From NCBI GenBank assembly GCA_016709225.1, contig JADJEE010000012.1:1550001-1614000 (forward strand): a DNA stretch of 64,000 bases, given 5' to 3'. Positions 8,684 to 15,821 of this stretch are shown here, piece by piece. The position numbers and the translations under genes were made by a program. The DNA comes from Deltaproteobacteria bacterium. Its GTDB lineage: Bacteria; Myxococcota_A; Polyangia; Nannocystales; Nannocystaceae. Numbering within the stretch: position 1 is the stretch's first letter; every line of letters begins with the position of its first letter. The notes under the pieces are model-generated. The model searched no databases. It was given only the letters and a program-made list of their open reading frames with translations, and was not told the origin of the DNA.

Positions 8684-8851
8684 CTAGGACCTCGACACAG
8701 CGATTGTGACGGGCCATAACACCGCCCTGACCGCGCCTCGCTGCGTTGCCGCACCTTGAAATACGCCCGGTATTCCGGCGGCACGGCGCCTTGCGGAGTC
8801 GCGGCCATGACGGCGTTCTGACCCATCACAATCGCTGTGTCGAGGTCCTAG
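8684..8851. repeat. 168-bp palindromic element, copy 1
   Basis: Terminal arms of 26 bp (8684-8709 and 8826-8851, ends CTAGGACCTCG.../...CGAGGTCCTAG) are perfect reverse complements. The next 30 bp on each side (8706-8735 and 8800-8829) match at 23 positions, and the centre (around 8758-8776) forms another short stem. A second copy lies at 62362-62530 in the same orientation. The element fills the gap between convergent genes, and its right end supplies the TAG of the minus-strand dioxygenase. It has no transposase. Possible roles are a transcription terminator, a 3'-UTR RNA structure, or a REP/MITE-like mobile repeat. Confidence 0.9.
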
Positions 8852-9774
8852 CCGAAGTGATACGCGCTGATGCGCTTGCCGAAGATCTCACCGTGGTAGC
8901 CGCTGCGGCCACGGTCGTCCCCCGCGGCACCGGCCACGACCATGAGCGGCAGCAGATGCTCCTCACGCGGGTGCGCCCGCCGGGCCGCGGGTGCGTCGCT
9001 CCAGCGCGCGAGCGCTGCATCGCGGTCGGCTGGCGCGTTCGTGCACGTCTCGCGCAACCACCCATCGAAGGTCTCGGCATCGGTCCGCGCGCGCGGATCG
9101 TTGAAGCCGCGCATGTTGTGATACGACATCCCGCTGCCGATGATGAACACGCCCTCGTCGCGCAACGGCGCCAGCGCACGCCCGATCGCCAGGTGCTGCT
9201 CGGGATCGAGGCCCCGCACCAGCGACAGCTGTAGCGTCGGCACGTCCGCGTCCGGGTAGGTCAGCTTGAGCGGCACGAAGGTGCCATGGTCGAAGCCCCG
9301 GACCTCGTCCTGTGCGCTCTCGAAGCCGGCCGCGCTCAACGACGCCCGCACCCGCCCCGCCAGCGCGGGCGCCCCCGGAGCCGGCCACGTGATGGTGTAC
9401 GACTCGGGTGGAAAGCCGTAATAGTCGTAGAGCATCGGAGGCTGTGCCGCCGTCATCAGCGTGGGCACCGGCGCCTCCCAATGGGCCGACACCACCAGCA
9501 GCGCGGTCGGCTTCGTGGGCGGCAGCGACGCGAGACCGCGGAGGTAGCCCGCGAGCGCGTCGAGCTCGCCGCGATCGAGGCCCATCTCGACGAACGGCCA
9601 CGGACCGCCCCCGTGGGGGACATAGGCGACGGGCATACGCTGGCGGGTGGCGGTCATGGGTGCATCCTCTCGGGCGGACGACGACGGCGCTCGGGCACAA
9701 CCAGCCGCGACGGTCGCCGCGCCCGCGAGCGAGCCGACGAGCATCTGGCGGCGGTTGGGTCGTTGCTGCGTCAC
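8848..9774 (-). CDS. Tat-exported LigB/DODA-type class III extradiol dioxygenase lipoprotein
   Basis: A 308-aa protein. From the GTG at 9774 it starts with a twin-arginine signal (NRRQML) and a lipobox VAAGC (Cys26), so it is predicted to be Tat-exported and membrane-anchored. The catalytic part matches 4,5-DOPA extradiol dioxygenase/YgiD. Candidate metal ligands are His54 (YVPHGGGP), His98 (SAHWE) and His273 (EEHLLPL), and His163 (FDHG) is the likely catalytic residue. Such enzymes cleave catechol-type rings next to the hydroxyls. Family members are usually cytosolic, so export is unusual; an internal ATG at residue 40 would give a cytosolic form. The stop codon lies inside the palindromic element. 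Confidence 0.8.
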   Translation of the reverse strand: MTQQRPNRRQMLVGSLAGAATVAAGCARAPSSSAREDAPMTATRQRMPVAYVPHGGGPWPFVEMGLDRGELDALAGYLRGLASLPPTKPTALLVVSAHWEAPVPTLMTAAQPPMLYDYYGFPPESYTITWPAPGAPALAGRVRASLSAAGFESAQDEVRGFDHGTFVPLKLTYPDADVPTLQLSLVRGLDPEQHLAIGRALAPLRDEGVFIIGSGMSYHNMRGFNDPRARTDAETFDGWLRETCTNAPADRDAALARWSDAPAARRAHPREEHLLPLMVVAGAAGDDRGRSGYHGEIFGKRISAYHFG

Positions 9775-9789
9775 GGCCGTATGGCCGGC

Positions 9790-9795
9790 AGCGTA
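9790..9795 (-). promoter_or_regulatory. -10-like TACGCT box
   Basis: Minus-strand GCTACGCT lies 15 nt before the GTG at 9774 of the Tat dioxygenase. It supports the longer reading with the Tat signal. Confidence 0.4.
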
Positions 9796-10451
9796 GCGCC
9801 ACCCGGCCCGCGCCACACGGGGCCGCGCGGGTGCCCGGCCGCAACACAATGTTGCGCCAACGGCTCGGCCCCCCGCCCACGAGCGACGTGCGGCGCTCAC
9901 CGGCCGCTGGCAGAGTGTCCGTGATCGGACCCCCCATTCACGGTGGCACGCGACCAGCGATGGGACTCGCGCTCGCGACGGGGCGACGGCGCTCGATGGC
10001 CGCGCGGCCCGACGGACGACGACGACCGCTCGGCCACTTCGAGTCGACCCTGCGGACCATTTTGAAAACCTCGCCAGACGGCGGCCAAACGGGCACTGGC
10101 GGCCGAACTCGCGATGGCACGGAATCGACATCGCGCACCGTCAAACGAGCGGTGGAATACATATTTTGCAGCACGTGATACTTGCCGCGCCCGAGCGGTA
10201 CCGCTATGCTCGACATTGCCGTTCGTCGCCCGCGACACCCGAACATTCGGGTCGTCGCTCGCCGCCCGGGCGGAGCTGAATCATCGTCTGCCACCGCAGC
10301 CAATCGCCGCGGCGGGGCAGCTTCGCGCCGACCTGCAAATCGCAGGATTGCACGCGATCGAATGATCGTCCCCGATCGGACGATCGCGAGTTCGTCGTCA
10401 CTTTCGTCCTTCGGATCGTTCGTCGAGAACCTCCGCGGAGGCCCATCATTC
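9796..10451. other. Long non-coding region upstream of the haem/kinase operon
   Basis: About 650 bp with no convincing gene: frames across it are Arg/Ser-rich shadows. The part around 10050-10240 is less GC-rich than its surroundings and includes a TATGCT box (10205-10210) that could be a -10. A perfect inverted repeat lies at 10364-10385. The region probably holds the regulatory sequences of the operon starting at 10452. Confidence 0.5.
10364..10385. promoter_or_regulatory. Inverted repeat, possible operator
   Basis: Arms GATCGTCC (10364-10371) and GGACGATC (10378-10385) are exact reverse complements around a 6-bp spacer, 66 bp upstream of the dihaem peroxidase start. It is a candidate regulator site. 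Confidence 0.4.
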
Positions 10452-11855
10452 ATGCGCACGCGCTCCATTCATCGCATTCCGCCATCGACAGCCACGGATC
10501 GTCGGCTGCCATCGCTTGCCGCACTCGCGCTGCTCGCCGCAGTCGCATCGGCGTGCAACGCCGACCCCGAGCCGGGCCCGCCCGCAGCCGACGAGTCGTC
10601 GAGCGACGGCGGCGCATCGAGCTCCAGCGACGACGGCGGCCCGACGGCCTTTTTCGACGACGACGAGGTCCGCACGATTCTCGCGTGGCTCGGGCCCCTG
10701 CCCGACGCACCGCATCCCGATCCATCGAATGCGTTCGCCGACGACCCCGACGCGGCGCTGCTGGGCCAGCGATTGTTCTTCGACCCCCGCTACAGCGCCA
10801 ACGGTGAGGTCTCGTGCGTCACCTGCCACGACCCGGCCGCCGGCTTCGGTGACTCGCGAGCAAATCTCTCGAGCGGCATCGCGGTGACCGGCCGCTCCTC
10901 GCTCGGGCTGCTCAACGGCGCATTCGGTGCCGCCGCCGAGAACGGACCGATCTGGCAGTTCTGGGACGGCCGCGCCGACAGTCAGTGGGCCCAGGCCCTC
11001 GCGGTGCCCGAGAGCGGCGCCGCGATGGCGTCGACCCGCAGCAAGGTCGCGCTACATCTCTACGACGAATACCGCGACGACTACGAGGCGGTGTTCGGGC
11101 CCATGCCCGCGCTGCGCGACGACACCGGCACCCCGTTGGTCGACCCGACCTACAAGCCCGGCATGCCCGAATGGGACGCGCTCCCGGCCGAGTCGCGCGA
11201 CGCCATCGAGGGCGTGTATGCCAACTTCGGCAAGGCCGTCGCCGCCTACGAGCGATTGCTCGTGAGCCGCAACTCGCGCTTCGATCGCCTGTGGCACGAC
11301 CTCGCCGCCGGCGCGCCCGACAGCCCCTCGCTGACCGACGAAGAGAAGGCGGGCCTGCGCGTGTTCATCGGCGCGGGGCGCTGCCTGGGTTGCCACAACG
11401 GCCCGAACTTCACCGACGGCGAGTTCCACAACATCGCGATCCCGCAGAGCGGCGAGAACGTCCCCGAGATGGACGAGGGGCGTGCCGGTGGTGTCGCGAA
11501 GCTCATCGCCGACAAGTTCAATTGCGCGGGGACGTACAGCGACCACCCCGACAAGACCGCCTGTCCCGTCAACTTCGTCGTGCCCGAGGGCGCCGAGGTC
11601 GGCGCCTTCAAGACGCCGTCGCTGCGGAGCATCGGATTGACACCACCCTATATGCACACCGGGAACTTCGCGACGCTCGAGGACGTCATTCGTCACTACG
11701 ATCTCGGCGGCGCCGCGTATGGCACGTTCGAGGGCAGCAAGGACGAGCTCCTGCGTCCGCTGGCGCTCGACGCCACCCAGCTGCGCGCGCTCGCAGCGTT
11801 CTTGCGGGCCCTCGACGGCGAGCCGCTGCCGGCCGCGCTCACGGAGGCGCCGTGA
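10452..11855 (+). CDS. Dihaem cytochrome c peroxidase/MauG-family lipoprotein
   Basis: A 467-aa exported dihaem protein. The signal peptide ends at lipobox AVASAC (Cys35), then an acidic Ser linker. The two c-type haem motifs are CVTCH (122-126) in the typical setting LFFDPRYSANGEVSCVTCHDP, and CLGCH (311-315) followed by NGPNFTDGEFHN. Both match bacterial cytochrome c peroxidases and MauG, which reduce H2O2 or perform oxidations from the periplasm. It is the first gene of a five-gene operon: its TGA overlaps the GTG of the next gene. Its substrate cannot be told from sequence. Confidence 0.9.
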   Translation: MRTRSIHRIPPSTATDRRLPSLAALALLAAVASACNADPEPGPPAADESSSDGGASSSSDDGGPTAFFDDDEVRTILAWLGPLPDAPHPDPSNAFADDPDAALLGQRLFFDPRYSANGEVSCVTCHDPAAGFGDSRANLSSGIAVTGRSSLGLLNGAFGAAAENGPIWQFWDGRADSQWAQALAVPESGAAMASTRSKVALHLYDEYRDDYEAVFGPMPALRDDTGTPLVDPTYKPGMPEWDALPAESRDAIEGVYANFGKAVAAYERLLVSRNSRFDRLWHDLAAGAPDSPSLTDEEKAGLRVFIGAGRCLGCHNGPNFTDGEFHNIAIPQSGENVPEMDEGRAGGVAKLIADKFNCAGTYSDHPDKTACPVNFVVPEGAEVGAFKTPSLRSIGLTPPYMHTGNFATLEDVIRHYDLGGAAYGTFEGSKDELLRPLALDATQLRALAAFLRALDGEPLPAALTEAP

Positions 11856-12694
11856 AGACCGCACGCCCACGCGTCCGCATCATCGCCGCGCTGGCCCTGG
11901 GTCCGTGGACGATCGCGCCGCTCGCCGTCGCAGCCCCGGCCGAGGAGCCGCCGGCCACGTCGGCGAGCGCCGACAGCGACGAAGACGAGGCCGCGCGCCT
12001 GCGCAAACAGGCCGAGCAGCGCTACTTCGAAGACGACTTCCAGGGCGCGATCGACGATTTCGGCCGCGCCCACGCGCTCGCCCCCCACGCCACCGACCTG
12101 TTCAACATGGGCCGCATCTACGAGGAGAAGGGCGAGCTCGCAGAGGCCGTGCGCTACTACGAACAGTTCGTCGCGCAGCCCAAGATCCCGCTCGAGGAGC
12201 GAGCGCTGGTGGCCCAGCGACTCGAGGTCCTGCGCCCGCTGGTCGCCCCGCGGGATGCCGAGCCCTCGCCGCCCGCGCCGCGGGCCGAACGCGATGCGCC
12301 GCACCGGAGCACACCGGCGGTCGACGACCCGCGGGCGAAGAGCATTCGTCCGCTCCTCATCAGCAGCAGCACGCTGCTGGGGCTCGGCTCGGCGATCGCA
12401 CTCGCCGGCGGTCTGGGCTTCGGGCTGGCGGCGCGCCGCGCCAGCGACCGCGTCGAGCGACTCGGCGACGGCAGCAATCCCGAACGACTCGGCCTCGCCG
12501 CGGCCGAAGACCTGAACGCGCGCGGCCGCGATCTCGAGACCCTGCAGATCGCGTCGATCGCCGCCGGTGCGACCCTCGGCGTGGTCGGAGCCGCGCTGCT
12601 GGTCACCGCGCTGGTGCGCCGTCGCGCGCAGCACCGGCGCGCCGAGCACATCGCGACTCGCATGGCGCCCACACCGAATGGATGGAGGTTCTGA
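11852..12694 (+). CDS. TPR-containing exported protein with two C-terminal membrane segments
   Basis: A 280-aa protein. The GTG at 11852 overlaps the previous stop (GTGA), indicating translational coupling. A signal peptide (cut near AVAAPA) is followed by an acidic stretch and one or two TPR units (about 45-110; RYFEDDFQGAIDDFGRAHAL, NMGRIYEEKGELAEAVRYYE). Two hydrophobic Gly/Ala/Leu segments (about 165-190 and 232-255) come next, then an Arg-rich tail ending GWRF. This is the same architecture as the genes at 3834 and 45502. It may scaffold the haem proteins of this operon at the membrane; that is inference. Confidence 0.75.
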   Translation: MKTARPRVRIIAALALGPWTIAPLAVAAPAEEPPATSASADSDEDEAARLRKQAEQRYFEDDFQGAIDDFGRAHALAPHATDLFNMGRIYEEKGELAEAVRYYEQFVAQPKIPLEERALVAQRLEVLRPLVAPRDAEPSPPAPRAERDAPHRSTPAVDDPRAKSIRPLLISSSTLLGLGSAIALAGGLGFGLAARRASDRVERLGDGSNPERLGLAAAEDLNARGRDLETLQIASIAAGATLGVVGAALLVTALVRRRAQHRRAEHIATRMAPTPNGWRF

Positions 12695-12696
12695 TC

Positions 12697-13626
12697 ATGC
12701 TTCGTTTCGAATCCACGTTGGCGACGCTTCCGTTGCTGCTGCTGGCCGGCTGCTACACCGCCGAGCTCGACGCCGAGGCCTCGGCGGTCTATGTCTGCTC
12801 GCAGGACGAAGAGTGTCCGCTCGGGCAGGCCTGCGCCGAGGGTCTGTGCCGCGCCGAGGCCGAGCTACGCGGCCCGTCGCTGGAGATCGCCTCGCCCGCG
12901 CCGCTGCAGGTCTTCTCGCCGGCCGACGCCACGATCCCGCTGAGCTTCGAGGGGCGCGATCTGGTGCTCTCGGACGACGCATCCGACGACGCGCGCGCCG
13001 GCTACGTCGAGATCTACCTCGACGGTGCACTGGTCGACGCGGTCACCGGCGGCGACCTCGAGGCCGGCCTCGACATCGCATCGCTGGACATGCCGACCAC
13101 CGGCGGCCTGCATCACATCGTGCTCAGCCCACGCCACATCGACGGCGCTCGGTTCGAGAGCGTCGAATCCGATGCCCACGTCGCGTTCTGGGTCGACGAC
13201 GGCCTCGAGCACGTCGCGATCGTCGAGCCCCCGCCGGGCGCTCGATTCGCGGCCGATGGCGCCCGGGTGCAGCTCGAGGTCGCCTCGCTGAACTTCACGC
13301 TGGTGAACCCGGGCTTCATCGCCCCCGGCGAGGTCGCAGGTGGACCCGAGGGCTATGTGCACATCTACGTCGATGCGGACGTGCCGAACTGCCTACCGGC
13401 CTGCAATTTCGACTACCAGAGCTCGGTGATCCCGCCGGGGCTCGCGCGGGTGAACCAGCTGCGGGCCGATCAATACCTCGTGCTGCCCGAGGGCGTCGGC
13501 ACCGTGCGCCTGCAGATCGTGGCGCAGGCGATCGACAACGTGCCGTACTACCGCGGCGAAGATGCGGCCGCGTTGGTGTACGACGAGGTCCCGGTGCAGT
13601 CGGTCGTCGGGGAGGCGCAGCCATGA
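12697..13626 (+). CDS. Lipoprotein of the haem/kinase operon
   Basis: A 309-aa predicted lipoprotein: basic-hydrophobic signal peptide with lipobox LLLAGC (Cys19), then a small Cys cluster (VCSQDEECPLGQACAEGLC) of the type common in myxobacterial lipoproteins. The rest is rich in predicted beta structure (VEIYLDGALVDAV, GYVHIYVDADVPNC), suggesting immunoglobulin-like domains. A GGAGG site lies 8 nt before the ATG. A second in-frame ATG at 12682 would overlap the upstream gene. It overlaps the next gene by 4 bp (ATGA). Function unknown, but co-expression with two haem proteins and a kinase is clear. Confidence 0.75.
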   Translation: MLRFESTLATLPLLLLAGCYTAELDAEASAVYVCSQDEECPLGQACAEGLCRAEAELRGPSLEIASPAPLQVFSPADATIPLSFEGRDLVLSDDASDDARAGYVEIYLDGALVDAVTGGDLEAGLDIASLDMPTTGGLHHIVLSPRHIDGARFESVESDAHVAFWVDDGLEHVAIVEPPPGARFAADGARVQLEVASLNFTLVNPGFIAPGEVAGGPEGYVHIYVDADVPNCLPACNFDYQSSVIPPGLARVNQLRADQYLVLPEGVGTVRLQIVAQAIDNVPYYRGEDAAALVYDEVPVQSVVGEAQP

Positions 13627-14168
13627 TTCGATTGCAGCTACTCACGATTGCATCGCTGGTGCTGGGCTGTTCGGATCCCGAGCGACTGCCCCGCGCGACG
13701 GGGGACGACGACGACGAGACCCTCGGCTCCAGCGACACCGGGGCCCCAGTCGAGGTGGACGTCGAGCTCGTGCGCGCCGCCGCGGTTGCCTACGCCGACC
13801 TCGCGCCACTCACCGAGGTCCACGAGCTCGCCGAGACCCACGCCGACGCGGCCGCCGTGCGGGTGTGGGGCACGCCCGACGCGATGGCACCATTCGCGGC
13901 GATCGACCCCGACGATCCGACCGTGACCGCGGCGTTCCCGGTCGAGACGATCCTCGTCAAGGAGCACTTCGACGCCGACGGCGGGATGTTCGGGCTGAAC
14001 GTCATGTACAAGGCCCCGGCCGGCTACAACCCCGCCGCCAACGACTGGTACTGGCTCGAGCTGCGCGACGACACCGTCACGCACGCCGGTCGGGTCAGCT
14101 TCTGCATGGACTGCCACGAGGCCGCCATCAACAGCGACTTCGTGGTCGGTTTCGGGAAGAGCCAATGA
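13623..14168 (+). CDS. Cytochrome P460-like monohaem lipoprotein
   Basis: A 181-aa exported haem protein. The signal peptide ends at lipobox LVLGC (Cys16), then an acidic linker. The C-terminal two thirds match the cytochrome P460 domain: FGLNVMYKAPAGYNPAANDWYW, a later Gly-containing strand, and a single haem site CMDCH in the final 25 residues. Related proteins oxidise hydroxylamine or bind NO in other bacteria. The P460 Lys-haem crosslink cannot be judged by eye. It is the fourth gene of the operon, with ATGA overlaps on both sides. Confidence 0.8.
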   Translation: MIRLQLLTIASLVLGCSDPERLPRATGDDDDETLGSSDTGAPVEVDVELVRAAAVAYADLAPLTEVHELAETHADAAAVRVWGTPDAMAPFAAIDPDDPTVTAAFPVETILVKEHFDADGGMFGLNVMYKAPAGYNPAANDWYWLELRDDTVTHAGRVSFCMDCHEAAINSDFVVGFGKSQ

Positions 14169-15814
14169 TCGCCGAACGCTTCCCCAGTGGCATGCCGAGG
14201 CCTCGGCGCAGCGGACCGCTGCCCGACGAACCCGCCAGCGGGCGCGTCGTCGCCGGGGTCTACACCCTCGTGCGATTGATCGGTCGCGGCGGCGTGGGCG
14301 ACGTGTACCTCGCCAAGGAGGCCGCGCGCGGCGACCTGCCCGAGCGCGACGTGGTGGTGAAGCTGCTCGCCGGGCGCTGGATGGACGATGCCGACGCGAT
14401 CGCGCGGTTCGAGCGCGAGGCCCGACGATTGCGCGCGCTCGAGCACCCCAACATCGTCACGATGTTCGACGCCGGCGTCGATTGTGGCCGCCCGTTCCTC
14501 GTCACCGAGTGGGTCGACGGCGAATCGCTCGGCGACTTCACAGCCCGCTCCGGCCGCGTCGGCATGCGAGAGTTCGTGCCGATCGCCGCGCAGATCCTGA
14601 AGGGCGTGGGCCACGCCCACTCGCGCGAGATGATGATTCGCGACATCAAGCCCTCCAACATCATGCTGTGCGAACGCAAGGGTCGCGCGAACTTCGTGAA
14701 GCTGCTCGACTTCGGGCTCGCGAAGTTCCTGCGCAACGAGGTGCCCCTGACCGAAGGCTACGTGCTCGGCACCGCGGGCTACCTCGCACCCGAGGCGATC
14801 CTCGGCGGCGCGTTGGATCTCCGCGTCGACGTCTACGCGCTCGGCGTGTTGTTCTACCGCATGCTGGCCGGGGTCTCACCGTTCGAGGGCTGCGAGGACG
14901 CGACGATCTTCTACAAGACGCTCAACGAGCATCCCCGTGACCTGCGCGAGCTGCTGCCGGTCGATCACGAGGTCCCCGAGGGCCTGGTCACGCTGGTCCA
15001 CGATTGCCTCGCAAAGGAGGTCACGCGACGTCCGGCCGACGCGAACATCGTCGTCGAGCGGTTGATCGACGTGGTGCCCGCGACCTTCTTCCGCCTGCCG
15101 TCGGTGCCTCCGACCGGCCAGACGCCACAGGCCGGCGGGTCGCGATCGCCGACGGTCGGCAACACCGGGCTCATCCAGCTGCTCGACCGCGCCGCGCCGC
15201 GACCGGCCGCCAACTCGGTGCCGCAGGCGGTCGCGGTGCCGCCGCCCGCACCGCCGCGATCGCGCTCGCGCGTGGCCGGCTGGGCCGCGATCGCAGCGGT
15301 GGCCGGCGTGGTCTCGGCGGTCACGGCGTGGAGCCTCGGTGCGACACGCGACCGCGTCGACGAGACGGCCGCGGTCGAGCTGCGCAACGCCGGCGTCGTC
15401 GCAGCGCCTGCGGTCTCGACCCCGCCGGCGACCGCGACCCCGCCGGCGCCTGCGGTGGCCGTGGTCACGACCACGGCGACCCCGATCGTCGCGCCGTCCT
15501 CCGCCCCCGCGGCCGTCGATCGCGAGCCCGCGCCGCCGAGCGGTGCACCCGCGAGCTCGGACGTCGTGCTCGACGCCGCACCGACGACCGAGGTCGGTGC
15601 GCGTGGCCCCCTGCGCAAGCGACCGCGCAACGCCGCGGCGAAACCGACGGCCGGCACCACCGCGATCCCCGAGCTGCCACCGCCACCTGCGCCCGCGGCG
15701 ACGACGGCCGACGCCGCGGCGCCATCCAGCGTGCCCGCGCCGCGCAACTCGGTGTTCCTCTCGGCGGAGCGCCGCGATGCCGAGGATCGCCCGCTGCTGC
15801 CAGCGGTGCGCTAG
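14165..15814 (+). CDS. Transmembrane Ser/Thr protein kinase
   Basis: A 549-aa Hanks-type kinase. The cytoplasmic kinase domain spans about 30-300: Gly loop GRGGVG (40-45), Lys66 in VVVK, catalytic loop IRDIKPSN with Asp160 and Asn165, and DFG 182-184. The usual His of the HRD motif is Ile here. One membrane segment (about 370-392) follows, then an Ala/Pro/Thr-rich extracytoplasmic tail of about 155 residues without a recognised domain. Its ATG overlaps the stop of the cytochrome P460-like gene. A kinase with an outside tail in one operon with three exported proteins suggests envelope redox sensing, which is inference. Confidence 0.88.
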   Translation: MIAERFPSGMPRPRRSGPLPDEPASGRVVAGVYTLVRLIGRGGVGDVYLAKEAARGDLPERDVVVKLLAGRWMDDADAIARFEREARRLRALEHPNIVTMFDAGVDCGRPFLVTEWVDGESLGDFTARSGRVGMREFVPIAAQILKGVGHAHSREMMIRDIKPSNIMLCERKGRANFVKLLDFGLAKFLRNEVPLTEGYVLGTAGYLAPEAILGGALDLRVDVYALGVLFYRMLAGVSPFEGCEDATIFYKTLNEHPRDLRELLPVDHEVPEGLVTLVHDCLAKEVTRRPADANIVVERLIDVVPATFFRLPSVPPTGQTPQAGGSRSPTVGNTGLIQLLDRAAPRPAANSVPQAVAVPPPAPPRSRSRVAGWAAIAAVAGVVSAVTAWSLGATRDRVDETAAVELRNAGVVAAPAVSTPPATATPPAPAVAVVTTTATPIVAPSSAPAAVDREPAPPSGAPASSDVVLDAAPTTEVGARGPLRKRPRNAAAKPTAGTTAIPELPPPPAPAATTADAAAPSSVPAPRNSVFLSAERRDAEDRPLLPAVR

Positions 15815-15821
15815 AGCAGGA

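Noticed and set aside
8684..8851. Small protein encoded in the element (minus frame starting MGQNAVMAATPQG)
   Set aside because: The open frame follows from the palindromic GC-rich sequence. The one-base insertion in copy 2 breaks the frame, so coding is not conserved.
9897..10468. Minus-strand genes upstream of the dihaem peroxidase
   Set aside because: Translations are Arg/Ser-rich without domain, signal or codon support; they look like shadows in GC-rich non-coding DNA.
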